DNA from: Archangium sp. | Lineage (GTDB): Bacteria > Myxococcota > Myxococcia > Myxococcales > Myxococcaceae | Assembly: GCA_016793585.1 (NCBI GenBank) | Contig: JAEUJR010000613.1 | Coordinates: 1 to 5,137, forward strand | Length of the DNA stretch: 5,137 nt | Direction of reading: 5' to 3' | Shown here: positions 1-5,137 of the stretch, in pieces | Layout of the letters: the number at the start of each line of letters is the position of its first letter | How positions within the stretch are numbered: the stretch's first letter is position 1 | Notes under the pieces: model-generated | What the model was told of the DNA's origin: nothing | Database searches by the model: none | The model's input: only the letters and a program-made list of their open reading frames with translations | Made by a program: the position numbers and the translations under genes

Positions 1-1
1 G

Positions 2-1336
2 CAGGCGTGGGCCGAGGGCGGCTGGTTCATGTACGCGGTGGTGCTCACGGGCGGCGTCGTCGCGATGGTGAGCGCCGCGCTCATGTTCTTCGGCGTTCAG
101 CGTGGCTCGGCCGCCGTGCTCGCGAACGCACCGCTCGGAGCGCTGATCACCGCGGTCGGCGCGCTCGGCTTCATGAACGGCATGTCGGGCGCTGCGGCGG
201 CGGTGGTGCACGCGTCGCCGGCAGATCGTGCGACGATCATGGCGGGGGCGACGGCAGAGTCGCTCACCACGAGCGCGTTCGGCATGGCGGGTGCGGCGGG
301 TCTGCTCGCGAGCCTGGCGCTGGGCTGTCTGTTCGGCGTCGTCGTTCAGACGGGCGTCGCGAGAAAACTGCTCGCGTTCTCGGGCGGCACCTTCCTCGTG
401 CTCGCGATGCTCTCGGCCACGTCACTGATGCGGCTCTCGGATCTGATGGGGCTCTTCAAGGCGGTGGCGCACGTGAACCCGATCGATCGCGGCCGCATTC
501 TCGAGATGGGCAGCGACGAACTCTCGCGCTTCAACCTTCCGTTCCTCGGTCTGCTCGTGTTGCTGGCGGTGATCGTCGCGGCGGGTGCGGTGTCTCTGAA
601 GGAGGCTCCGCGACTCGCGGTGCTGTTGCCGCTGCTCGGCTTCGGAGGCCTCGTCGGGCTCGGAGCGCACGCGGGCGCCAGGGCGTTCGCCAACCAGAAA
701 ACCTCCGAGCTCGGAGCCATCTCGCCCAGCTACGGCCTGGTCGACTTCAAGGGCTACGCGGGCCGGGAGCCGCAGTGGTGCCTCAAGGGCGCCGAGGTTC
801 GTGACTGCGAAGAAGATCGCGCCATCGACGCAGACGCGTTGCTCGACGAGACCGCGTCTCAGGTTCGCAGGCGTCGTGACTCCGCCTACGACGAGAAGGC
901 GCCGGTCGAGCTCCCGGTGGGCATCACCGCGAAGGCCAGCGCCGCAGCCCTCTGGCAGTTCATCGCCGCGGCGAGAGCGGCCAACGCGAGCGGCGTCGTG
1001 CTCACGGGCGAACACGAAGGCACGCCGCTCAAGGTCGCGGGAGAGATCGGAGGGCTCGCGCCCCTGCTGCAGGTGCGCTGGAGCGCGGTTCCCGTCGGGC
1101 TGCTCACCACCGACGCGCCCTGCGAGCAGCACTGCGAGGTCGGCAGCGTGAAGGGCGACACGCTCGTGGTCGACGGCAAGGCGTTCGAGGCGATGCCCAT
1201 GGTCGACGAGTCCGATCTGCGCGACGAGGTGCACGTGCGCGTCGAGCCGACGCTGAGCCCCGAGCTGCTGGTCAAGCTGGCCCGAGACGCCGCAGGCAAT
1301 GGGCGAAAGCTGGTGTTGTTGCTGCCCGCCGATTGA
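2..1336 (+). CDS. Polytopic inner-membrane protein, ExbB/TolQ-like helices plus ExbD-like C-terminal region (5' partial)
   Basis: The frame is open from base 2 and ends with TGA at 1334-1336. ATG at 29 is the only start codon in view near the 5' end, but the preceding codons (AWAEGGWF) continue into MY as in the N-terminus of MotA/TolQ/ExbB channel proteins, so the true start probably lies upstream. Counting from ATG 29 as residue 1, I see about six hydrophobic segments: 3-23, 32-60, 84-107, 114-133, 169-190 and 195-216. The stretch at 64-93 (P.DR..I, then ESLTTSAFG) resembles the ExbB segment GI.EAL.TTA.GL. A related P.DR..I motif recurs at 151-157. Residues 217-435 are soluble, with C251, C260, C365 and C369, and the last 35 residues fit the beta-alpha-beta end of ExbD/TolR. 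I see no Asp in the last hydrophobic segments, where ExbD keeps its proton-carrying Asp. The coding region is secure; the family is inference, and the protein may be a non-conducting relative of unknown role. Confidence 0.85.
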   Translation, partial: QAWAEGGWFMYAVVLTGGVVAMVSAALMFFGVQRGSAAVLANAPLGALITAVGALGFMNGMSGAAAAVVHASPADRATIMAGATAESLTTSAFGMAGAAGLLASLALGCLFGVVVQTGVARKLLAFSGGTFLVLAMLSATSLMRLSDLMGLFKAVAHVNPIDRGRILEMGSDELSRFNLPFLGLLVLLAVIVAAGAVSLKEAPRLAVLLPLLGFGGLVGLGAHAGARAFANQKTSELGAISPSYGLVDFKGYAGREPQWCLKGAEVRDCEEDRAIDADALLDETASQVRRRRDSAYDEKAPVELPVGITAKASAAALWQFIAAARAANASGVVLTGEHEGTPLKVAGEIGGLAPLLQVRWSAVPVGLLTTDAPCEQHCEVGSVKGDTLVVDGKAFEAMPMVDESDLRDEVHVRVEPTLSPELLVKLARDAAGNGRKLVLLLPAD

Positions 1337-2041
1337 TCACGTCAGGGGCCCGATGAGCCGCCCCTCGAGCTCTCGCCCGAACACCAGCGACGGCGGCAGG
1401 CCGAACGTCTGCCGGAACGTGTTGCTGAAGTGCGCCGAGTCGTGAAACCCGGCGGCGTGGGCCGCCTCGGTGAGCGTTCGGCCCTCGAGTAGTCGTTCGG
1501 CCGCCAGCCGCATTCGCCACCAACCGCGCCAGGCTCGCAGCGGCACTCCGTAGCTGCGGGTGAAGAGGTGCTCGAGCCGCGACCCCGACAGGCCAACCTG
1601 CTGCGCGAGCGACTCGGCGGGTACGTTCTCGTCTGGCGACCGGGCGAGCGCGCGAGCCACCTGGGCTGCTCGGGGATCGACGGGAGCACACGCTTCGAAG
1701 CCGGTGTCTTCGAGCAACGCGCTCCAGGCCGACTCGCTCGCGTCGCGCACGACGACGTCGAGCCTCGTTCGCAGCTCGTTCAGCTCCAGCATGCGTGGCG
1801 CGCGGGTGCCCGGCTCGAAGTACAGACACGCCATGCGCCGCCCGTGAAAGTCGAGCGCGTGTTCGGTTCTCGCGGGCACGACGCAGACCTCGGTCGTCTC
1901 GCGCTGACCGTCGCGCTCGATGGTGAACGCACCTTCGAGCCCCACCAGCAGCGCATCGGCGGCCGCTTGATGTGGCGTGAGCGCTCCGAGCTCGCTCACG
2001 AACAACGCCCGACCCGAGTCCAACACCAGCAGTGCGCCCAC
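1337..2041 (-). CDS. AraC-family transcriptional regulator
   Basis: This 234-residue cytoplasmic DNA-binding protein starts at GTG (2039-2041); an in-frame TAG at 2051-2053 rules out a longer form. No clear Shine-Dalgarno precedes it, and GTG codons at residues 6 and 15 are alternative starts. Residues 20-80 look like a short cupin-type sensor domain (HQAAAD at 24-29, VPARTEHAL at 55-63). Residues 125-222 form the classic AraC/XylS domain: first helix-turn-helix at about 141-161 (AESLAQQVGLSGSRLEHLF), a long linker helix at about 169-185, and a second helix-turn-helix at about 189-213 carrying the signature AAHAAGFHDSAHFSNTFRQ. It is slightly shorter than the usual 250-300 residues, mainly on the sensor side. 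It diverges from the small membrane protein at 2091 across 49 bp, so that gene and its own promoter are the likeliest targets. The ligand cannot be read from sequence. Confidence 0.93.
   Translation of the reverse strand: MGALLVLDSGRALFVSELGALTPHQAAADALLVGLEGAFTIERDGQRETTEVCVVPARTEHALDFHGRRMACLYFEPGTRAPRMLELNELRTRLDVVVRDASESAWSALLEDTGFEACAPVDPRAAQVARALARSPDENVPAESLAQQVGLSGSRLEHLFTRSYGVPLRAWRGWWRMRLAAERLLEGRTLTEAAHAAGFHDSAHFSNTFRQTFGLPPSLVFGRELEGRLIGPLT
1344..1365. terminator. Weak candidate hairpin downstream of the ExbB-like gene
   Basis: AGGGGC at 1344-1349 is the exact reverse complement of GCCCCT at 1360-1365, with a 10-base loop. It begins 8 bases after the stop of the ExbB-like gene and lies inside the 3' end of the convergent AraC gene. 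No T-tract follows. In GC-rich DNA a 6-bp stem can arise by chance, so this is only a possible terminator. Confidence 0.2.
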
Positions 2042-2090
2042 GACAGGAATCTACAAGCGCCGCGCCCGGCCGCGATGCGACATCGCGCGC
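2042..2090. promoter_or_regulatory. Divergent promoter region between the AraC regulator and the small membrane protein
   Basis: This 49-bp gap separates two divergent start codons and must hold or overlap the promoters of both genes, unless they lie within the flanking coding sequence. I recognise no convincing -35/-10 pair. The only clear structure is the inverted repeat at 2071-2087, listed separately. Confidence 0.55.
2071..2087. promoter_or_regulatory. Perfect 7-bp inverted repeat, candidate operator or leader hairpin
   Basis: CGCGATG (2071-2077) and CATCGCG (2081-2087) are exact reverse complements around the 3-base spacer CGA. The repeat ends 3 bases before the ATG of the small membrane protein, where a ribosome binding site would sit, and no Shine-Dalgarno is visible there. 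It could be a protein binding site or an RNA hairpin that masks translation initiation. AraC proteins usually bind direct repeats, so linking it to the neighbouring regulator is speculative. Confidence 0.4.
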
Positions 2091-2507
2091 ATGAACGAAC
2101 CGCTTCGGCTGCTCACCGGAAACGCCGCGCTTCAGGTGCTCGTCTCGTGCCTGCTCGGCTTCGCCATGCTGGTTCCCCGACAACCCTGGGCGAAGCGGCT
2201 CGCGCCGCACTTCGATCAGAAGGCGCTGCTCTCGGTGCACCTCGACTGGTTGATGCTGGCCTTCATGCAGTGGGGCGCGGTGTTGGTGATGACGCAGTGG
2301 CCAGGCGCCGCGCAGCCGTGGGTGGCCTGGCTGCTCGTGGTGGGCGGCTGGCTGAACGTCGTGCCGTACTGGTGCCGTGCGTTCCGCATCGACGCCTTCG
2401 TCCTCGCGGGCCCTCCGGTGCAGTTGGTCGCAGCGTCGGTGAGCGGCCTCAGCGCGACGGGGCTGCTGGTGGCGTGGGGCCGGCTCGGCTGGGAGATCCT
2501 CGGTTAG
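2091..2507 (+). CDS. Small four-helix integral membrane protein, possibly hydroxylaminobenzene-mutase (HabA)-like
   Basis: The gene encodes 138 residues from ATG at 2091 to TAG at 2505-2507. The frame stays open further back to a GTG at 1977, but that start would overlap the AraC gene by 65 bases and add a polar, Arg-rich leader, so 2091 is preferred. No Shine-Dalgarno is visible. Four hydrophobic segments lie at about 11-29, 50-69, 76-95 and 105-130. The motif LLSVHLD at 46-52, at the start of helix 2, resembles the SAHLEG motif of HabA-like proteins, and the length and four-helix plan also fit. HabA isomerises hydroxylaminobenzene to 2-aminophenol, but that chemistry cannot be assumed here. 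The resemblance comes from memory of the family and is weak, so a generic DUF-type membrane protein is the main alternative. The divergent AraC gene probably regulates it. Its stop codon overlaps that of the convergent MBL gene. Confidence 0.82.
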   Translation: MNEPLRLLTGNAALQVLVSCLLGFAMLVPRQPWAKRLAPHFDQKALLSVHLDWLMLAFMQWGAVLVMTQWPGAAQPWVAWLLVVGGWLNVVPYWCRAFRIDAFVLAGPPVQLVAASVSGLSATGLLVAWGRLGWEILG

Positions 2508-2520
2508 CGTCGCACCGAGG
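2498..2520. terminator. Candidate bidirectional terminator hairpin at overlapping convergent stops
   Basis: CCTCGGT (2498-2504) and ACCGAGG (2514-2520) form a perfect 7-bp inverted repeat with the 9-base loop TAGCGTCGC. It spans both stop codons of the convergent gene pair: TAG at 2505-2507 on the plus strand and TAA at 2504-2506 on the minus strand. Neither side is followed by a T-tract, so it is not a canonical Rho-independent terminator. Its position and symmetry still suit 3'-end formation or transcript protection for both genes. Confidence 0.45.
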
Positions 2521-3880
2521 GAAACGCGCGCGCCTGCAGCCAGTAGCCATCGCCGCCCTGCACGGTCTGGAACACGAGGCGCCCATTCACGTCGACGAGC
2601 AGGGGACTGGTGCCCGCCGCCGGCGCCCGCTTCGTCACCACGAACCGCCCATCACCCAGTCGGTTGCCGGTCAGCCACGCGTCGAGCGTCTCCTGATGCG
2701 GTGAATTCACGTACGCGGTGTTGATGCCGGCGATCACGTTGCGGGCCTTTCCATCCACCGGGGCGGCGGCCTGAACCCAGTTCATGTTGCTGCTCGTCTT
2801 GCGGGCGTGGTGGTTCGCGTGCGCGACGTCGACTCCGAGAGCGCCCAGCGTCGCGGCGTTGCTCGAGATGATGAACGACTCCACGTCGGGCTCGGTCGAG
2901 GCACCAGAGCCGCTGAGATCGCCCGCGAAGAGAAAGCGGAACGCGCCGTGGCGAACGAGGCCGACCACCGAGCGCCCGTTCTCTTCGTTGGTGTCGGTGA
3001 CGCCGAACGTGGGGCCGGCCATGACCGAGCGCCCCTGCACCGCGTACCCGTTCGCGCCGAGCAGCTCGAGCCGTGCGCCATCGCCGAGCGAGATGAACGA
3101 TGGCTCCATCGCCGCGTCGTCGTCGGCGCGGGAGAGATCGCCGCGCAGCAGCCCCGGGCAGCCAGTCGCCTGAGCGCGTGTCGAGATCGTGCAAGCCGAT
3201 TCGGGCGCGGCGGTGCAGAGCGAGACGTTCTTCGCCGCGAGCGGTCCACGGAGCTTGTTGCACATCGCAGTGAAGTCGCTCGCGTTGGTACCGCCGCCAA
3301 CGTCGACGAAGCCGCGATGCACGACGCCGCCGGTGATGGTGAGCGGATCGGTCGTGACCAACGCCTCGAACGCTCCGATGTGATCGGCGTGGAAGTGCGA
3401 GAGGATCATCCAGTCGATCTCGAGTGGCGCGCGCGTTCGGGGGTAGCCGCGCGCTGGCGTGAGCCACTGTGTGTTCAGCTCGCGAACCGCTGCGCGCACC
3501 TCGTCGTCGTGGTTCGAGTTGCCGACGTCGATCACGACGATCGTTCCGTCAGGGCCAACCAGCACGCCGGCTTCGCCGGTTTTCGGAATGATGCCGACGG
3601 GCAGATCGAGCTGCCAATAGGTGAGCTCTCCGCGCACGGGCCCGGGAGGAGCCACGCCCGCATCGAACGGCCCTTTCAGAACCCCGGCGTCCACCTCGTT
3701 GCCTCCGTCGACGACGGTTCCGCCACCGCTCGCTCCGCCCGCGCTGGCCGTGCCTCCCGCCGTGACGATCGTTCCACCTGCGCTGCCGCCGCCGTTGTTT
3801 GGTGTGCCGGCGTCGAGCTCCACGGGAGGCGGAGGGCACGCGCAGAGCGACACGACGAGCGCACAGAGCAGGGGTCTCAT
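2504..3880 (-). CDS. Exported lipoprotein with a ComEC-type metallo-beta-lactamase-fold hydrolase domain
   Basis: The gene encodes 458 residues from ATG at 3878-3880; an in-frame TAA (3893-3895 on the plus strand) closes the frame just upstream. Residues 1-15 are a lipoprotein signal peptide with lipobox L12-C13-A14-C15, so the protein should be lipid-anchored outside the cytoplasm. A Gly/Ala/Ser/Thr linker fills about 28-61. The MBL domain begins near residue 86. IDVGN at 117-121 is followed by the metal motif HFHADH (162-167), AGD (319-321), NHHARKTSS (356-364) and NSPHQETL (392-399), the order seen in the ComEC/Rec2 beta-lactamase domain. A Cys-rich insertion at about 197-260 holds C207, C222, C230 and C241, plausibly two disulfides. 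No ComEC channel helices are present. The family includes nucleases and phosphodiesterases, so a secreted phosphodiester or nucleotide hydrolase is likely, but the substrate is unknown. It diverges from the phosphatase gene across 80 bp. Confidence 0.93.
   Translation of the reverse strand: MRPLLCALVVSLCACPPPPVELDAGTPNNGGGSAGGTIVTAGGTASAGGASGGGTVVDGGNEVDAGVLKGPFDAGVAPPGPVRGELTYWQLDLPVGIIPKTGEAGVLVGPDGTIVVIDVGNSNHDDEVRAAVRELNTQWLTPARGYPRTRAPLEIDWMILSHFHADHIGAFEALVTTDPLTITGGVVHRGFVDVGGGTNASDFTAMCNKLRGPLAAKNVSLCTAAPESACTISTRAQATGCPGLLRGDLSRADDDAAMEPSFISLGDGARLELLGANGYAVQGRSVMAGPTFGVTDTNEENGRSVVGLVRHGAFRFLFAGDLSGSGASTEPDVESFIISSNAATLGALGVDVAHANHHARKTSSNMNWVQAAAPVDGKARNVIAGINTAYVNSPHQETLDAWLTGNRLGDGRFVVTKRAPAAGTSPLLVDVNGRLVFQTVQGGDGYWLQARAFPSVRR
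3701..3796 (-). repeat. Low-complexity Gly-rich linker of the MBL lipoprotein
   Basis: Residues 29-60 of the MBL lipoprotein consist of loosely repeated units of the AGGT, SAGG and SGGG kind. It probably acts as a flexible tether between the lipid anchor and the catalytic domain. Linkers of this style directly after a lipobox are common in myxobacterial lipoproteins and are the main clue to the kind of organism. Confidence 0.75.
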
Positions 3881-3960
3881 TGGCCGGGCGGTTTACTCGG
3901 TGAAACCCGCGCGCGTCACGGCGTCATGGGATCTTCTGCGTCGGTGTGGGGAATGTCAGG
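3881..3960. promoter_or_regulatory. Divergent promoter region between the MBL lipoprotein and the phosphatase
   Basis: This 80-bp gap lies between two divergent starts and should carry both promoters. It holds a short direct repeat, GCGTCA at 3913-3918 and 3921-3926 (8-base period), and a related ATGTCA at 3953-3958. GGGGA at 3948-3952 is a possible ribosome binding site for the GTG at 3961. I could not assign -35/-10 elements. Confidence 0.5.
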
Positions 3961-5137
3961 GTGCGACCGGTGCGCTGGCTCCTCTTCGCCGTGCTTTCGT
4001 TCTCGGGCTCGTCGCTCGCGCAGACCCTGACGCGTGGCCCCTACCTGCAGCTCGCCAGCCCGACGGGCATCACCATTGTCTTCCGCACCAGCACCGCGGG
4101 CATCGGTCGTGTTCGGTACGGCCTCGCGGGCCAGGCGCTGACTCAGTCGGTGACAGACTCGCAGGCGACGACCGAGCACGTGTTGCGGCTCACGGGGCTC
4201 CTGCCGGCGACGCGGTATTCGTACGCGGTCGAGCTGGGTACCACGACGCTCGCGAGCGGGCCGTCGTTTCGGTTTCGCACGCACCCGCCGCCAGGCTCCA
4301 TCGAGGCCTTCAGGCTCTTCGCGTGGGGCGACTCGGGCACGGGCACGGCGGGCCAGCTTCGCGTCGCGAATCGCATGGCGACCGAGCTCAACGACGCGGC
4401 GCTCTCGTTGATCCTCGGAGACATCATCTACCCGGCCGGAGAGCCGCAGGACTACGACCCGAAGTTCTTCGCGCCCTACGCCGAGCTCACGCGCCGCATG
4501 GTGGTGTGGCCGGTGGTCGGCAACCACGACGTCGCGTTCGACCCGACCGGCGGCCCGTGGCTCGACGCGTTTCACACGCCGGCGAACAACGCGATCTCGA
4601 GCGAGCTCTACTATTCGTTCGACTACGCCAACGCGCACTTCGTCGTGCTCGACACGCACGTGAACAGCTTCTCGGCGAACTCGGCGCAGCTGCAGTGGGC
4701 GACCGCCGATCTCGCTGCCAGCACCGCCACGTGGAAGATCGTCGCCTTTCACGTGCCGCCGTACACGGGCGGTACGCACACTGACAGCGCCTCGGTGCAG
4801 TCGAACGTGCTGCCGGCGCTCGAAGCGGCTGGCGTCGACATCGTGTTCGCGGGCCACAGTCACGTGTACGAACGCACGTACCTGCTGAAGGGCAACGCGA
4901 TCGTTCAGAACGATCGCTCGAGCTACACGAAGCCGACGCGAACGACAGGCACGCTCTACGTGGTGAGCGGCACGGCCGGGCAGTCGGGAGCCCTCAGCAA
5001 CGCCATGCACCCGATGATGGCCTTTCAGCAGGGCAGCGTGTTGGGGAACTCGGTCGTCGACTTCAACGGCAACTCGGCGCACGGCTACTTCCTGAAAGAT
5101 GACGGCACCGCGATCGACGTGTTCCGGCTCGTGAAGG
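3961..5137 (+). CDS. Exported purple-acid-phosphatase-like metallophosphoesterase (3' partial)
   Basis: The frame is open from a TGA at 3901-3903 to the window end, giving at least 392 residues without a stop. GTG at 3961 yields a good signal peptide (residues 1-20: RPVR, a hydrophobic core, then SLA before Q21). GTG at 3970, with AGGG 8 bases upstream, is equally possible; GTG at 3946 is less likely. Residues 22-108 look like the fibronectin-III-type N-terminal domain of purple acid phosphatases (RGPYLQLASPTGITIVF at 25-41). The catalytic domain shows all five motifs: GDSG (D124), GDIIY (D154, Y157), GNHD (N188), FH (H264) and GHSHVYER (H299, H301). Y157 is the Fe(III)-binding Tyr typical of purple acid phosphatases. 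The protein should hydrolyse phosphomonoesters or related substrates outside the cytoplasm, using a binuclear metal centre. The last visible residues (DGTAIDVFRLVK) resemble the usual C-terminal strand, so little is probably missing. No Cys is present. The family call is strong; the substrate is unknown. Confidence 0.93.
   Translation, partial: MRPVRWLLFAVLSFSGSSLAQTLTRGPYLQLASPTGITIVFRTSTAGIGRVRYGLAGQALTQSVTDSQATTEHVLRLTGLLPATRYSYAVELGTTTLASGPSFRFRTHPPPGSIEAFRLFAWGDSGTGTAGQLRVANRMATELNDAALSLILGDIIYPAGEPQDYDPKFFAPYAELTRRMVVWPVVGNHDVAFDPTGGPWLDAFHTPANNAISSELYYSFDYANAHFVVLDTHVNSFSANSAQLQWATADLAASTATWKIVAFHVPPYTGGTHTDSASVQSNVLPALEAAGVDIVFAGHSHVYERTYLLKGNAIVQNDRSSYTKPTRTTGTLYVVSGTAGQSGALSNAMHPMMAFQQGSVLGNSVVDFNGNSAHGYFLKDDGTAIDVFRLVK

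Noticed and set aside
7..804. Long open frame on the plus strand, one frame off the ExbB-like gene
   Set aside because: Its translation is Arg/Gly-rich with no hydrophobic or domain pattern, while the overlapping frame encodes coherent membrane segments. It is a GC-bias shadow.
422..1234. Minus-strand open frame opposite the ExbB-like gene
   Set aside because: The product is Arg/Glu/His-rich low-complexity sequence with no recognisable domain, as expected antisense to a GC-rich gene.
1977..2090. Longer start (GTG 1977) for the small membrane protein
   Set aside because: It would overlap the divergent AraC gene by 65 bases and add a polar, Arg-rich leader with no other start codon between. 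ATG 2091 places the first hydrophobic helix normally.
1568..2704. 378-codon plus-strand open frame
   Set aside because: It crosses the AraC gene, the small membrane-protein gene and the end of the MBL gene in frames where those have clear family motifs. Its own product is Arg-rich and featureless.
3885..3911. Imperfect stem GCGGTTT / AAACCCGC upstream of the MBL gene
   Set aside because: Pairing needs a bulge and is short, so it is not distinguishable from chance in this base composition.
3913..3958. Possible Pho box upstream of the phosphatase (repeated GTCA at 3915, 3923 and 3955)
   Set aside because: A Pho box needs CTGTCAT-like repeats at 11-base spacing. The spacings here are 8 and 32 bases and the flanking bases do not match.
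2807..4030. 407-codon plus-strand open frame antisense to the MBL lipoprotein
   Set aside because: The opposite strand carries a lipobox and all the MBL metal motifs. This product is Arg/Ala-rich with no domain.
3621..4784. 387-codon plus-strand open frame crossing the MBL/phosphatase gap
   Set aside because: It begins antisense to the lipoprotein linker and runs out of frame through the phosphatase. It is Pro- then Arg-rich and lacks motifs.
3916..5082. 388-codon minus-strand open frame antisense to the phosphatase
   Set aside because: The plus strand shows a signal peptide and the complete purple-acid-phosphatase motif set. The minus product is Arg/Val-rich and featureless.

Overview
The window is GC-rich with strong codon-position bias. 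It looks like chromosomal DNA of a large-genome soil bacterium. The exported lipoprotein with a long Gly/Ala/Thr/Ser linker directly behind its lipobox, the GTG starts and the lack of strong Shine-Dalgarno sequences suggest a myxobacterium or a relative (Myxococcota). This is inferred from style, since the window holds no taxonomic marker.

Five genes fill almost all of it, and their strands alternate strictly (+, -, +, -, +), so each is probably transcribed alone. (1) 2-1336 (+): a polytopic membrane protein, 5' end missing, with ExbB/TolQ-like helices and a C-terminal soluble region resembling ExbD/TolR. (2) 1337-2041 (-): an AraC-family regulator with a cupin-like sensor part and a double helix-turn-helix. 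(3) 2091-2507 (+): a small four-helix membrane protein that may belong to the hydroxylaminobenzene-mutase (HabA)-like superfamily. (4) 2504-3880 (-): a lipoprotein with a ComEC-type metallo-beta-lactamase domain. (5) 3961-5137 (+, runs off the end): an exported purple-acid-phosphatase-like metallophosphoesterase with all seven metal ligands.

The gene ends are very tight. Genes 1 and 2 converge with back-to-back TGA stops forming the palindrome TGATCA. Genes 3 and 4 converge with overlapping stops inside a perfect 7-bp inverted repeat that could serve as a two-way terminator. The two divergent gaps are 49 bp (2042-2090, with a perfect 7-bp inverted repeat) and 80 bp (3881-3960). They are the only places for the promoters of genes 2-5.

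The AraC regulator and the small membrane protein are probably a regulator-target pair. The MBL lipoprotein and the phosphatase, both exported binuclear-metal hydrolases from one short promoter region, may act together on phosphorylated compounds outside the cytoplasm. I see no RNA gene, mobile element, CRISPR array or origin, and no gene-free stretch over 300 bases. The least ordinary item is gene 1, with its apparent internal duplication and possible fused ExbB/ExbD-like layout. Nothing here clearly amounts to a new multi-gene system.
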